The notes: generated from the letters alone by a model not told the origin. Shown: positions 19,579-29,772, counted from the stretch's first letter. The stretch: DNA of 64,000 nt from Belliella baltica DSM 15883 (GCF_000265405.1 NC_018010.1:3989501-4053500), one strand, 5' to 3'. Translations and numbers: made by a program.

Positions 19579-21138
19579 TTAATTATTCTTTGGTATTAGA
19601 TGGACTATTGGAATTATTATCTCCTCCAATGACACCCCTCCATGCTGGAATGTATCTTTATAATAATTCACGTAATAATTGTAGTTGTTAGGATATGCAA
19701 AGAAATAATCTTCCACGGCAAAAACATAACTTGTTGACACATTAAATCTAGGAAGCTTACCATCCTCAGGTTTGCTAATTTCAAAAACTTTACCGCTTTC
19801 AAAGTTTAGATTTTTACCTTGTTTGTACCTTAGGTTTGTCGTGACATTTTTATCTCCTATAATTTTATAAGGTTTATTGACTCGTTTTGTACCATGATCC
19901 GTAGTCACAATCACCTCAGCGCCCGCAGCACTTATCCGTTTGAATAGTTCAAATAATGAGGAATGTTCGAACCAACTCTTGGTCAGTGACCTGTAAGCAG
20001 ATTCATCAGGCGCTAATTCCCTAATCATTTTCATGTCTGTTCGTGCATGAGACATCATATCCACAAAATTAAAGACAATCACATTCAAATCATTCGTCAA
20101 TAAATTATGAAATTGATCCACCAAGCTTCTTCCTTGATAGGCTTGTAAGATTTTATTGTAACTATAGCGAATATTCAGTCTGTTCTTGTGAAGATTCTCA
20201 GCTAAAAACTCTTCCTCTTTGTTGTTTTTCCCCTCATCTGTATCCTCTCCTTCCCATAGATCTGGGTGAAACCTAGCCATATCAGATGGCATCAAACCGC
20301 TAAAAAGTGCATTTCTAGCAAATGCAGTTGTAGTAGGCAGTATACTATAATAGGTATTGTCTTCCTTGGCATTAAAATATTCATTGACCAAAGGTTCTAA
20401 AACTTCCCATTGGTCCAATCTCAAATTATCAATAACAATAAAGAATAAAGGCTTTCCTTCTTTTAAATGGGGAAAAACCTTTTCTTTCATCAAATTTGGA
20501 GATAAAATTGGCTTATCTGCTTTAGAATCATTTATCCAATCCAAATAATTATTTTTAATAAATTTACCAAAAGCTGTATTTGCCTCCACTTTTTGAGATT
20601 CTAAAATTTCCTGCATGCTTTTGTTTTCGGTCTTGTCGATCTCAAGCTCCCAATAAGTCAGCTTCTTATATATTTCCGTCCACTCCTGATGTGTAGAGGC
20701 TTCGCTGCATGCTGTACTGATATTCATAAAATCCTGTCTGTAAGAAAGGTTCGTTTTCTCAGAGATCAGTTGTTTATTTTGAAGAATCTTTTTAACGGAT
20801 AGTAAAATTTGATTTGGGTTGATCGGTTTGATAAGGTAATCTGCAATTTTTCCACCTATTGCATCATCCATGATATGCTCTTCCTCACTTTTAGTGATCA
20901 TGACCACAGGAATCTGAGGCTTGATCATTTTAATTTGTTGGAGAGTTTCAAGCCCTGTCATTCCCGGCATCATTTCATCAAGAAAAATCACATCATAATT
21001 TTCGTTTTCAACTTGCTCGACAGCATCTATTCCACTATTGACAGTCTTGATATCATAACCCTTTTGTTCCAAAAAAAGTATATGAGGTTTTAATAGATCT
21101 ATTTCGTCATCAGCCCAAAGGATTTTAAATTTTTGCAT
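19579..21138 (-). CDS. porX: PorX: response regulator with PglZ phosphatase domain, type IX secretion regulator
   Basis: The 519-residue protein starts with a receiver domain (Asp10/11 and phospho-acceptor Asp54 in VIFLDEMMPGMTG, then KPINPNQI). A helical linker follows, then a PglZ/alkaline-phosphatase-like domain (FIVIDNLRLDQW, TTTAFARNALFSG, VDMMSHART, VTTDHGTKRV). This architecture and length are those of PorX, the Bacteroidota regulator that with kinase PorY controls T9SS genes and motility. The start at 21138 (MQKFKILWADD) is chosen over 21189 because it begins the receiver fold directly. It leads the porX-tsaE-ald operon and is divergent from the HD gene. Confidence 0.95.
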   Translation of the reverse strand: MQKFKILWADDEIDLLKPHILFLEQKGYDIKTVNSGIDAVEQVENENYDVIFLDEMMPGMTGLETLQQIKMIKPQIPVVMITKSEEEHIMDDAIGGKIADYLIKPINPNQILLSVKKILQNKQLISEKTNLSYRQDFMNISTACSEASTHQEWTEIYKKLTYWELEIDKTENKSMQEILESQKVEANTAFGKFIKNNYLDWINDSKADKPILSPNLMKEKVFPHLKEGKPLFFIVIDNLRLDQWEVLEPLVNEYFNAKEDNTYYSILPTTTAFARNALFSGLMPSDMARFHPDLWEGEDTDEGKNNKEEEFLAENLHKNRLNIRYSYNKILQAYQGRSLVDQFHNLLTNDLNVIVFNFVDMMSHARTDMKMIRELAPDESAYRSLTKSWFEHSSLFELFKRISAAGAEVIVTTDHGTKRVNKPYKIIGDKNVTTNLRYKQGKNLNFESGKVFEISKPEDGKLPRFNVSTSYVFAVEDYFFAYPNNYNYYVNYYKDTFQHGGVSLEEIIIPIVHLIPKNN

Positions 21139-21189
21139 AAAATTTGGTTTATTTCTTTTAAAATTATAATTACTTTTGGAACCAATCAA

Positions 21190-22428
21190 ATGTCAGAGAC
21201 ATTGAAAAGCCACAAAATATTAAATGATCCTGTTTATGGATTCATCACAATTCCCAGTGAATTGATTTTTACGATTATTGATCACCCTTACTTTCAAAGG
21301 TTACGGCGTATCAAGCAACTAGGTTTGACAGATTTTGTCTATCCTGGAGCCCTTCATACTAGATTTCATCATGCTTTAGGAGCCATGCACTTGATGAGTA
21401 TCACCTTAGACAATCTTCGTAATAAAGGTAATGAAATTAGCGATGAAGAATACGAAGCCTCACTTATTGCTATTTTACTTCATGATATTGGTCATGGCCC
21501 ATTTTCCCATGCTCTAGAGTTTAGTTTACTCAAAAACATACCACACGAATCCCTTTCACTTTTGGTGATAGATTTGTTAAATAAACAATTAAACGGCCAA
21601 TTAGATCTTGCTTTAAGAATTTTTAAGAATCAATATGAAAGAAAGTTCTTTCATCAATTGGTCTCTAGCCAATTGGACATCGATAGACTAGATTACTTGC
21701 AAAGGGATTGTTTTTTCACAGGAGTTTCGGAGGGAACTATCGGTGCGGATAGAATTATCAAAATGATGGCAATTAAAGATGATCAGCTCGTGGTTGAAGA
21801 AAAAGGGCTTTATAGCATCGAAAATTTCCTGAGTGCCAGAAGATTGATGTATTGGCAAGTATATCTGCACAAGACAACCGTAAGTGCAGAAAAAATGTTG
21901 ATCAACCTGATTTCAAGAGCAAAAGATGTTCAACAAGGTGGAAGAAATCTATTTGCAACGGAAGAATTTCTTTATTTTCTTCAAAACGATATTTCCTTGG
22001 AAGACTTCAAAAAGTCAGATACTTTAATCCAAACTTTCTTAGAGCTTGATGATTATGATATTTGGGGAGCTATCAAACTTTGGAAAAAAGAGCCTGATTA
22101 CATTTTGAAAAATATTTCTCAAATGTTTCTTTCTCGAAATCTATTTAAAATTACTTTGAGCAACGAAGCCTTTACATCAGAGGAATTGAACTCTTTGATC
22201 GATAAAACCCAAAAAAGACTTCAAATTCCTAAGGAAGACCTGAAATATTTCTTCTCACATGGATCGATAAGTAACAATGCCTACGTTGCAAAAGAAAGAA
22301 TCCATATTTTGACTAAAAAAGGAGAGATTATAGATGTTGCTCAAGCAGCTGACCTACCAAATATCAAAGCAATGAGTAAAATTGTAAAAAAACATTATGC
22401 TTGTCGGGCTAAAAATTTAATTTTGTAG
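21190..22428 (+). CDS. HD-domain phosphohydrolase
   Basis: The 412-residue soluble protein has an HD metal site (HTRFHHALGAMHLM, ILLHDIGHGPFSHALE, later SSQLDIDRLDYLQRD), typical of dNTPase/YpgQ-like HD phosphohydrolases widespread in Bacteroidota. The C-terminal 150 residues are helical. The physiological substrate is unknown. I chose ATG 21190 (MSETLKSHKILNDP); the upstream ATG at 21133 lies inside the divergent porX gene start. It precedes lpxD by 19 bp and probably shares its transcript. Confidence 0.9.
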   Translation: MSETLKSHKILNDPVYGFITIPSELIFTIIDHPYFQRLRRIKQLGLTDFVYPGALHTRFHHALGAMHLMSITLDNLRNKGNEISDEEYEASLIAILLHDIGHGPFSHALEFSLLKNIPHESLSLLVIDLLNKQLNGQLDLALRIFKNQYERKFFHQLVSSQLDIDRLDYLQRDCFFTGVSEGTIGADRIIKMMAIKDDQLVVEEKGLYSIENFLSARRLMYWQVYLHKTTVSAEKMLINLISRAKDVQQGGRNLFATEEFLYFLQNDISLEDFKKSDTLIQTFLELDDYDIWGAIKLWKKEPDYILKNISQMFLSRNLFKITLSNEAFTSEELNSLIDKTQKRLQIPKEDLKYFFSHGSISNNAYVAKERIHILTKKGEIIDVAQAADLPNIKAMSKIVKKHYACRAKNLIL

Positions 22429-22447
22429 ATAATAAATAGAATTCATT

Positions 22448-23470
22448 ATGGAATTTACCATAGAACAGGTTGCATTACTTCTCAATGGCAAGGTAGAAGG
22501 TAATGGATCTGAGAAACTTACAAGGCTTGACAAAATCCAAGAAGGTAAACCTGGAGGTGTAAGTTTTTTGGCCAACGAGAAATACGAACCCTACATTTAC
22601 GAAACAAAGGCCTCAGCAGTAATTGTTTCTGAAGATTTTAGAGCTAAAAAATCAATATCTACAAATCTGATCAGAGTGAAAGATGCTTACATTGGATTCA
22701 CACAAATTTTAGAAGCATATGCTCAATTCACTAAAACCAGTAAGTCAGGTAGTGAAGAACCTGCATTTATTCATGAAAGTAGCACAATAGGTTCTGATCA
22801 TTATAGAGGAGCTTTTTCATATATCGGAAAAAACTGTAGCATCGGGAACAATGTAAAAATCTACCCAAACGTCAGCATAGGAGATAATGTAAAAATAGGA
22901 GACAATTGTATTTTCCAACCTGGAGTGAAAATCGGTCATGATTGTGTGATTGGATCACACTGTGAATTTCATGCAGGAGTCGTGATCGGATCGGATGGAT
23001 TTGGATTTGCACCTCAAGAAGATGGCACATATAAAACAATCCCACAAATCGGGAATGTCATCATAGAAGATCATGTAAGCATCGGTGCGAATACCACGAT
23101 TGACCGGGCGACAATGGGATCTACTATTATTAAAAAAGGAGTGAAATTAGATAATCTCGTACAAATCGCTCATAATGTTATCATTGGCGAAAACACAGTC
23201 ATTGCAGCGCAAGCAGGCATCTCTGGATCTACAGAAATTGGCAAAAACTGTGTAATCGCAGGAAAAGCGGGGATTGTAGGGCACATCAAAATCGCGGATA
23301 ATACTACTGTAGGAGCAAATACAGGAGTCAGCAAGTCAATTTTAGAACCTGGACAGACTTTATTTGGCTATATGGGATTTGAAATGAAATCGTTCTTAAA
23401 GTCTTATGCCATTTTTAGAAATCTGCCTATACTTCAGGACAGATTGAGAGAACTGGAAAAAAAACAATAA
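22448..23470 (+). CDS. lpxD: UDP-3-O-(3-hydroxyacyl)glucosamine N-acyltransferase LpxD
   Basis: The 340-residue protein has the LpxD N-terminal uridine-binding domain (residues 1-100) and then a long left-handed beta helix of hexapeptide repeats ([13 protein letters not shown] and similar, about 110-300). The [14 protein letters not shown] loop and [10 protein letters not shown] with the catalytic His are present. It adds the second acyl chain in lipid A synthesis in the cytoplasm. It is the first lpx gene of an lpxD-lpxC/fabZ-lpxA run. Confidence 0.97.
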   Translation: MEFTIEQVALLLNGKVEGNGSEKLTRLDKIQEGKPGGVSFLANEKYEPYIYETKASAVIVSEDFRAKKSISTNLIRVKDAYIGFTQILEAYAQFTKTSKSGSEEPAFIHESSTIGSDHYRGAFSYIGKNCSIGNNVKIYPNVSIGDNVKIGDNCIFQPGVKIGHDCVIGSHCEFHAGVVIGSDGFGFAPQEDGTYKTIPQIGNVIIEDHVSIGANTTIDRATMGSTIIKKGVKLDNLVQIAHNVIIGENTVIAAQAGISGSTEIGKNCVIAGKAGIVGHIKIADNTTVGANTGVSKSILEPGQTLFGYMGFEMKSFLKSYAIFRNLPILQDRLRELEKKQ

Positions 23471-23509
23471 ATTTACGGTCTCAAATTTAAAAGCAAGAGT
23501 AAAATACCT

Positions 23510-24904
23510 ATGAGGGTAAAACAACATACCATAAAAAAACAAGTCACCGTGTCTGGTGTAGGACTCCACACAGGAGTGATTTCAAACATGACTTTTTTAC
23601 CAGCTCCGCCAAATCATGGCTACAAATTCCAAAGAGTTGACATTGAAGGGATGCCGATCATTGATGCTGATGTTGACAATGTAGTAGATGTCTCACGAGG
23701 TACCACATTAGAGCAAAGTGGAGCAAGAGTTTTCACTGTAGAACACGTTTTGGCTGCTTTAGTAGGATTAGAAATTGACAATGTATTGATTCAATTAGAT
23801 GGGCCAGAGCCTCCAATTATGGATGGGTCCTCTATCCAATTCATCGAAATATTAGATAATGCTGGTCTTGAAGAACAGAATGCGTTACGAAGGTTCTTTG
23901 AAGTTCCAGAAAGTATCACCTTTCGGGATGCATCAAGAGAAGTAGAAATGGCAGCTTTGCCTTTGGACAATTATAGAGTGACTGTAATGGTTGACTACAA
24001 TTCCCCTGTACTAGGCTCTCAGCATGCTTCGATCACTGATATCAGTCAGTTTAGAAATGAGATAGCGTCCTGTAGAACTTTCTGTTTTCTTCATGAATTA
24101 GAAATGCTTTACAACCAAAACCTTATCAAAGGAGGTGACTTAAACAATGCAATTGTTGTTGTTGATAGAGTTGTTGAAGAAAAAGAATTGGAACATTTGG
24201 CAAAAATGTTCAATAAAGAAAAGGTAGAAGTAAGAAAAGAGGGAATACTAAATAATGTTGAACTTCGGTACAAAAATGAGCCTGCCAGACATAAACTTCT
24301 AGATGTAGTAGGAGATTTGGCCTTAGTTGGCCGTCCTATAAAAGCCCAAATTATGGCAGCTAGGCCGGGACATGCTGCCAATGTAGCTTTTGCTAAAAAA
24401 ATCAAAAGGGCAATGGAAAAAGCAGGTCCAAGCCACATTCCACATTACGACCCTAAGCTTCCTCCTGTGATGGATATCGCACAAATCAGCAATATTTTAC
24501 CTCACAGGTATCCTTTCCAATTACTTGATAAAATTATTTATCTTGATGACACAGTAGTAGCGGGGATAAAAAATGTAACCATCAATGAACCTTTCTTCAT
24601 GGGACATTTTCCAGCAAACCCAGTAATGCCTGGTGTTTTGCAGGTAGAAGCTATGGCTCAAACTGGAGGGATCTTGGTATTAAGCACAGTTGATGATCCA
24701 GAAAATTATTGGACTTATTTCTTGGGTATAGAAAACTGTAAATTTAGAAAAATGGTAGTCCCAGGTGATACCTTAGTTTTCAAATGTGAATTACTTGCTC
24801 CTATCAGAAGAGGAATTGCAAAGATGAAAGGTGAAGCTTATGTAGGCAACACCTTGGTATGTGAGGCCGTTATGACAGCAAGTATTGTTAGAAAAGAATC
24901 ATGA
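23510..24904 (+). CDS. lpxC/fabZ: Bifunctional UDP-3-O-acyl-GlcNAc deacetylase/3-hydroxyacyl-ACP dehydratase (LpxC-FabZ)
   Basis: Residues 1-310 are LpxC, with VSGVGLHTG, zinc-ligand His in VEHVLAAL, RHKLLDVVGDLALVG and the catalytic-type HAANVAFAKK helix. Residues 325-464 are FabZ, with the catalytic His in LPHRYPFQLLDK and Glu in GHFPANPVMPGVLQVEAMAQ. The natural fusion is characteristic of Bacteroidota. It combines the committed step of lipid A synthesis with fatty-acid dehydration, which compete for 3-hydroxyacyl-ACP. It overlaps lpxA by 4 bp. Confidence 0.97.
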   Translation: MRVKQHTIKKQVTVSGVGLHTGVISNMTFLPAPPNHGYKFQRVDIEGMPIIDADVDNVVDVSRGTTLEQSGARVFTVEHVLAALVGLEIDNVLIQLDGPEPPIMDGSSIQFIEILDNAGLEEQNALRRFFEVPESITFRDASREVEMAALPLDNYRVTVMVDYNSPVLGSQHASITDISQFRNEIASCRTFCFLHELEMLYNQNLIKGGDLNNAIVVVDRVVEEKELEHLAKMFNKEKVEVRKEGILNNVELRYKNEPARHKLLDVVGDLALVGRPIKAQIMAARPGHAANVAFAKKIKRAMEKAGPSHIPHYDPKLPPVMDIAQISNILPHRYPFQLLDKIIYLDDTVVAGIKNVTINEPFFMGHFPANPVMPGVLQVEAMAQTGGILVLSTVDDPENYWTYFLGIENCKFRKMVVPGDTLVFKCELLAPIRRGIAKMKGEAYVGNTLVCEAVMTASIVRKES

Positions 24905-25680
24905 TCAGCAAATTAGCACAAGTACACGAAGGAGCCATTTTGAAAGAGGGAGTTCAAATCGACCCTTTCACCATGATACATGAAGATGTAGTAATTGGTG
25001 AAGGAACTTGGGTTGGTTCGAATGTCACGATCTTCCCCGGTGCCAGAATTGGTAAAAACTGTAAAATTTTTCCTGGAGCTGTAATTTCAGCAATACCTCA
25101 AGACTTAAAATTCCAAGGTGAAAAAACTTTGGTAGAAATTGGCGATAATACTACCATAAGAGAGTGTGTCACGATCAGTCGAGGGACAGCAGATAAAAAA
25201 ACCACACGAGTAGGCAGCAACTGCCTCCTCATGGCTTATGTCCATATAGCACACGATTGTATCGTGGGCAACAATGTAATTATTGCCAACTCAGTTCAAG
25301 TTGCAGGTCATGTCATCATCGATGATTGGGCGATAGTCGGGGGAAGCAGTGCCATTCACCAATTTGTTAAAGTTGGCATGCATTCTATGATTTCTGGTGG
25401 TTCCTTGGTGAGAAAAGATGTCCCACCATTTACCAAAGCAGCAAGAGAGCCTTTGAGTTATGCAGGTGTCAATAGTCTAGGATTAAGAAGAAGAGGATTT
25501 TCTAGTGAAACTATCAGTCATATTCAAGATGTCTATAGGTTTTTATTTCTCAATAGTTTGAATAATAGTCGAGCTCTTGAAGAAATTGAAGTAAATCTTC
25601 CAGCTACCAAAGAAAGGGATGAAATTATCAACTTCATTCGCTCTTCAGAAAGAGGAGTAATGAAAGGATACATTAATTAA
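24901..25680 (+). CDS. lpxA: UDP-N-acetylglucosamine O-acyltransferase LpxA
   Basis: The 259-residue protein is a hexapeptide-repeat beta helix with an all-helical C terminus of about 70 residues. It has the LpxA landmarks AVISAIPQDLKFQGEKT, NTTIRECVTISRGT, MAYVHIAHDCIVGNN (catalytic His) and NSLGLRRRGFS. It carries out the first step of lipid A synthesis. The start overlaps the lpxC/fabZ stop by 4 bp, indicating translational coupling. The next gene starts 3 bp after the stop. Confidence 0.97.
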   Translation: MISKLAQVHEGAILKEGVQIDPFTMIHEDVVIGEGTWVGSNVTIFPGARIGKNCKIFPGAVISAIPQDLKFQGEKTLVEIGDNTTIRECVTISRGTADKKTTRVGSNCLLMAYVHIAHDCIVGNNVIIANSVQVAGHVIIDDWAIVGGSSAIHQFVKVGMHSMISGGSLVRKDVPPFTKAAREPLSYAGVNSLGLRRRGFSSETISHIQDVYRFLFLNSLNNSRALEEIEVNLPATKERDEIINFIRSSERGVMKGYIN

Positions 25681-25683
25681 TTC

Positions 25684-26319
25684 ATGATAAGAATTCAGCT
25701 GGAAAATGCCGCAAAAAGATTTCAATATGAATGGATATTCAGAAATCTCACCTTGGAAATCCCAGCGAATTCAAATCTAGCTATCACAGGAAGTAATGGT
25801 TCCGGAAAATCAACTTTTTTAAAAGCAATTGCATCACTAAATCCTTTGACAGAAGGAAGCATAAAATATTTTTTGGAACAAAAAGAGATATCAGGAGAAG
25901 ATATTTATAAACATTTAACGATTTCAGCGCCATACTTGGAACTGCCTGAAGAGTTTACTCTTTTAGAATTACTCCAATTTCACTTCAAGTTCAAAAAACC
26001 AGTTGCTAACTCGTCATTTGAACAAATGATGGAGATCATGTATCTCGAAAATCATCAGAATAAACCTATCAGTCAATTTTCCAGTGGAATGAAGCAAAGA
26101 CTGAAACTCGGACTTTGCTTTTTTTCAGACGTTTCTCTAATTCTTTTGGATGAACCTGCTTCCAATTTAGATGAAAAAGGAATCTCTTGGTATCTAGAAC
26201 TTGTAGCGAAATATGGCAATAATAAAACTATCTTGATTTGCTCGAATGACAAAAGAGAATATGATTTTTGTGAGCAATCTATTAACATTGAAAACTATAA
26301 GCTCAAACAAAGTGTTTGA
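25684..26319 (+). CDS. ABC transporter ATP-binding protein
   Basis: The 211-residue ATPase has Walker A GSNGSGKSTFL, a signature motif FSSGMKQRLKLGL and Walker B LILLDEPASNLDE. There is no membrane part and no permease in the operon. It is the last gene of the lpx run, starting 3 bp after lpxA. Its place suggests a role in envelope lipid or lipoprotein handling, but the partner permease must be elsewhere. The small size resembles CcmA-type or export ATPases. Confidence 0.85.
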   Translation: MIRIQLENAAKRFQYEWIFRNLTLEIPANSNLAITGSNGSGKSTFLKAIASLNPLTEGSIKYFLEQKEISGEDIYKHLTISAPYLELPEEFTLLELLQFHFKFKKPVANSSFEQMMEIMYLENHQNKPISQFSSGMKQRLKLGLCFFSDVSLILLDEPASNLDEKGISWYLELVAKYGNNKTILICSNDKREYDFCEQSINIENYKLKQSV

Positions 26320-26370
26320 TTGTTCGTGCATATCATTAAATTTACAATTCGCAAATAACGAAACCCTATT

Positions 26371-26862
26371 ATGAATAAATTATTTCTTAATCTTTTCTTG
26401 ATTTCAGCATTTGGACTAGTTCTTTTTGGATGTAAGAAAAAAGACGATCCAGCTCCTTCTAAAACTCCTGAAGAACTCGCAATTGAGAATCTTGCAGGAG
26501 AATCTTCACTAACATGGACTGTAGCAAATGGAGGCTCTGTCACAAGAGATGGGAACTCTGAAACAAATGTTTATCAAAATTTTGAAATTACTTTCTCCGC
26601 TAATGCGAATAGCAAAACATACAATACTATCAGTGGTGGTGAGATTTTTGATAGCTCAGGCAACTGGAATTTTGTAACTGGTGATCTTTCTAAATTTACA
26701 CTTGCAGGTACTAGACCAGCTTCAGGACCTGAAATTTCTTATACCAGAAGTACAAATGACCTAATTTTGACATTTAGCATAGTTGCACCAGGAGCTGACA
26801 TCAATATTCCAGGAGCAGCACTAGCTGGAAATTATAAATTTAGCCTAAAGCGTAAACAATAA
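26371..26862 (+). CDS. Small secreted lipoprotein, unknown function
   Basis: The 163-residue product has a lipoprotein signal (hydrophobic residues 4-20, lipobox LFGCKKKDD with Cys21). The remaining beta-rich region is full of Ser/Thr/Asn, with GNWNFVTGDLSKFTLAG and YTRSTNDLILTFSI parts. The DDPAPSKTPEELAIENLAG linker is common in Bacteroidota surface lipoproteins. I do not recognise a specific family. A strong hairpin at 26877-26921 follows it. Confidence 0.7.
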   Translation: MNKLFLNLFLISAFGLVLFGCKKKDDPAPSKTPEELAIENLAGESSLTWTVANGGSVTRDGNSETNVYQNFEITFSANANSKTYNTISGGEIFDSSGNWNFVTGDLSKFTLAGTRPASGPEISYTRSTNDLILTFSIVAPGADINIPGAALAGNYKFSLKRKQ

Positions 26863-26876
26863 AAAAATACAACACA

Positions 26877-26921
26877 AAAGAAAAGGCTTGGATTTCTGCA
26901 GAGATCTAAGCCTTTTCTTTT
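26877..26921. terminator. Bidirectional terminator between lipoprotein gene and mutS2
   Basis: The arm AAAGAAAAGGCTT pairs with AAGCCTTTTCTTT around an 18-nt loop. The T-rich right arm ends the plus-strand lipoprotein transcript and the complement can end mutS2. Confidence 0.75.
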
Positions 26922-26948
26922 GGTAAATAATGCATTTCTTGAAAAATC

Positions 26949-29336
26949 TTATCCCTTTAGCTCTACTATAGAGACACCTGACCCTCCTCGATCGGCATGC
27001 TCATCTTTAACTTTTGCTACTTGATGCATATTTTTTAGAATATTTCTTGTGATTTCCTTCAATATCCCATCTCCTTTACCATGAACAATCCTCAAGTCCT
27101 TCATGCCAAGCATATATCCATCATCAATAAAATTCTGAACCAATGGAAGGATTTCTTCACCTCTCTTACCACGGATATCCAAGTTTGAAGAAAAGTCCAT
27201 CATCTTGGCATTGGCATCGAATCCTGTTCTTCTGGCAAAAGACTTTTTCTCTTTTTTCATTTCCGTACTTGAAATCCGTTCTAGTCGCTTCATTTTCACA
27301 TTGGATTTCAAATCTCCCATGCTGATTTCTACATCTTTATTTTTGATAGCAAGTACTTCTGCTACCGCTCCATTGTCTTTCAAGCGTACAAAATCACCAA
27401 CTTCAATTTCTCCTTCTATTACTTTGATTTCAGGCGCCTTTTCTACTACTTTTTCGGGCTTGATTTTCGCTTTGAAAGTCTCCAAGTCAGCTCTCAGCGT
27501 TTTAGTAGCTTCTTTATCTGCCTTGTTTTCTTTAATCGCCCGGATGGTAGTTTCTATTTTTTTATTGACATCATCTAACAGCAGCTTAGCTTCCTTCTTC
27601 GCTTCTTCAATATATTGCTTTTTGCCTTTGTCAATAGTTTCTTTTAATGAATTGTATTCTCTAATTCGAATATCAAGTTGACGCTCCTTTTTCGCATTTT
27701 CATTGATCAACTGCTCGTATCGCACTTTTTCATTCTCCAACTTATTGAGCATCTTATCATAACGCACCCGATCTTCGCCGATATTTTCCTTTGCATAATC
27801 AATGATTTCTTTTGAAATCCCAATTTTAGATGCAATTTCCAATGCAAACGAACTACCTGGTTTACCTATTTCTAATTGATATAAAGGTTCCAGTTTGTCA
27901 ACATCATATCTCATAGCTCCATTGACAAGACCTTGATTCTTGGAAGCGATTTCTTTCAAATTCCCATAGTGAGTTGTGATTACCCCATAAGCACCAAGCT
28001 TATTTAAGGAAAGTAAAATCCCCTCAGCAATAGCTGCCCCAAATTGTGGCTCTGTCCCTGTTCCAAATTCATCTATAAAAAGGATGGTTTTTTTGTCTGC
28101 AAACTGCGTGAAATATTTCATGCTCATCAAGTGGGAGCTGTATGTACTCAGGTCATTTTCTATATTTTGTTCATCTCCAATATCTATGAAAAAGTGATCG
28201 AAAATGCTGCACTTCGAATGCGAATCAATTGGCACAAGCAAACCGCATTGAAGCATGTACTGTATCATTGCTACAGTTTTTAGTGTTACGGATTTACCTC
28301 CAGCATTTGGTCCAGAGATAACCAATAACCTTCTATTATGATCCAAATGGATATTAAGTGGCACTACCGATTTGCCTTGCTGCTTTAGTGCAAATTGAAG
28401 TAAAGGATGAGTAGCATTATACCATTCGATTTGTTTTTGTTTTTCAAGAATTGGTCTCGAAGCGTTCGTTTTGATCGCAAATTTTGCTTTTGCTCGGATG
28501 AAATCTACTAATCCTAAAAACTGATATGCTTTTCTTAATTCGGGGATATAGCCTCGCAACAAATCTGTAAGTTGGGTAAGGATTTTTTGGATCTCCCTTC
28601 TCTCCATATACTCTAAATCCTTCAACTCATTATTGATGTCCAAAACCTCAGCTGGCTCCAAGAATACGGTCTGCCCAGTGGCTGATTCATCATGAATGAA
28701 GCCCTTAATTTTACGCTTGTTTTCAGCTAATACAGGAATAACCATTCTTCCCCCTCTAATAGTCACAGATGCGTCATCTGGAGTAAGACCTTTGGCTTTA
28801 GCTTCTCTGAAAATTCTATCTAAAACCTTTCTCAACCTACTCTCTTCATAAATAATCTGAGAGCGGATTAAAGATAGGTCTTTAGAGGCATTGTTTCTGA
28901 TTTTACCCTTTTCATCAATCACTTTTTCGATCGCTTTGAGCAAAGTCTGATCTAAGCTGACAAGTCCGAGTAATTCATGGAGATTAGGATATTCTTCTGC
29001 GAATTTTTTGAAAAATGCCACACATCCACTCAAAGTCATCAAGGAAAGCTTGATTTCGTGAAAATCATCCTCATAGAGAAAAGTCCCTTCGATTTTAGCC
29101 TTTTCTAAGTATGGATAAATATTAGTGAAATTAGATGCTGGAAAAGATTCTCCAGAAACCAGTATTTGTCTAAATTCCTCAGTCTGATCAAGGAGTCTTG
29201 TAATGAGTCTTAAGTCTTTGGAAAAATTCAATTTATCAACAAAATTGACTCCGAGAGAACTGCTGCACTCGGCTTTGATCAATTCTTTGATTTTATCAAA
29301 ATTTATTTTCTCTTCTACACTATTGGGGTAAATCAT
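26949..29336 (-). CDS. mutS2: Endonuclease MutS2
   Basis: The 795-residue protein has a MutS core with clamp helices (about 130-310) and an ATPase (Walker A SGPNAGGKSVTLKT, Walker B ILFIDEFGTGTEP, later THYGNLKEIA). A long coiled coil follows at about 520-640, and a C-terminal Smr nuclease domain (LDIRGKRGEE, LRIVHGKGDGIL). This is MutS2, which suppresses recombination and/or rescues collided ribosomes; it lacks the mismatch-recognition domain of MutS. It overlaps the upstream DUF4296 gene by 17 bp. Confidence 0.96.
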   Translation of the reverse strand: MIYPNSVEEKINFDKIKELIKAECSSSLGVNFVDKLNFSKDLRLITRLLDQTEEFRQILVSGESFPASNFTNIYPYLEKAKIEGTFLYEDDFHEIKLSLMTLSGCVAFFKKFAEEYPNLHELLGLVSLDQTLLKAIEKVIDEKGKIRNNASKDLSLIRSQIIYEESRLRKVLDRIFREAKAKGLTPDDASVTIRGGRMVIPVLAENKRKIKGFIHDESATGQTVFLEPAEVLDINNELKDLEYMERREIQKILTQLTDLLRGYIPELRKAYQFLGLVDFIRAKAKFAIKTNASRPILEKQKQIEWYNATHPLLQFALKQQGKSVVPLNIHLDHNRRLLVISGPNAGGKSVTLKTVAMIQYMLQCGLLVPIDSHSKCSIFDHFFIDIGDEQNIENDLSTYSSHLMSMKYFTQFADKKTILFIDEFGTGTEPQFGAAIAEGILLSLNKLGAYGVITTHYGNLKEIASKNQGLVNGAMRYDVDKLEPLYQLEIGKPGSSFALEIASKIGISKEIIDYAKENIGEDRVRYDKMLNKLENEKVRYEQLINENAKKERQLDIRIREYNSLKETIDKGKKQYIEEAKKEAKLLLDDVNKKIETTIRAIKENKADKEATKTLRADLETFKAKIKPEKVVEKAPEIKVIEGEIEVGDFVRLKDNGAVAEVLAIKNKDVEISMGDLKSNVKMKRLERISSTEMKKEKKSFARRTGFDANAKMMDFSSNLDIRGKRGEEILPLVQNFIDDGYMLGMKDLRIVHGKGDGILKEITRNILKNMHQVAKVKDEHADRGGSGVSIVELKG

Positions 29337-29682
29337 CCGTTTCTTTCGTATTTCCTGATTTTTCTATGACATTAAGTGAATCTATTGTCCTTGCGTAAAT
29401 CCTATCTATAATCCTGGGGTTCGCAAGGTAATATTCCAAACTCCTATGAAAAACTGAATCTGCCACATTGTGTTTACGGAAAACTTCATTTTCAAACATA
29501 GGATACATCGTTCGAGAAGAATCATAGTTGATCGGAAGCGTACTGACAAGTCCTTCGGCAATATGAATATCTATCAAAACACTGACCATTTTATCTTCAT
29601 CCAAAATCCCCTCAGGTAATTTATTTTTTCCACATGACACGAGGAATATGACTATCGGTATAATGAGTTTTAGCTTTTTCAC
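29320..29682 (-). CDS. DUF4296 lipoprotein
   Basis: The 120-residue product has a lipoprotein signal peptide with lipobox FLVSC (Cys17). The DUF4296 core follows: LPEGILDEDKMVSVLIDIHIAEG, then YDSSRTMYPMFENEVFRKHNVADSVFHRSLEYYL. The family is confined to Bacteroidota and has no known function. The 3' end overlaps mutS2 by 17 bp, so they form one operon. Confidence 0.85.
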   Translation of the reverse strand: MKKLKLIIPIVIFLVSCGKNKLPEGILDEDKMVSVLIDIHIAEGLVSTLPINYDSSRTMYPMFENEVFRKHNVADSVFHRSLEYYLANPRIIDRIYARTIDSLNVIEKSGNTKETDDLPQ

Positions 29683-29772
29683 GTTTCAAAATTAACACAA
29701 TTAACAGAGATCAACATATAAATTTTATTATTCAAAAGACTGCCTTAAATTAGTCATCCGAATAAGACATCT

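Noticed and set aside
27205..27681. Plus-strand frame inside mutS2
   Set aside because: Ser/Ala/Leu-rich translation is the shadow of the Lys/Glu-rich MutS2 coiled coil.
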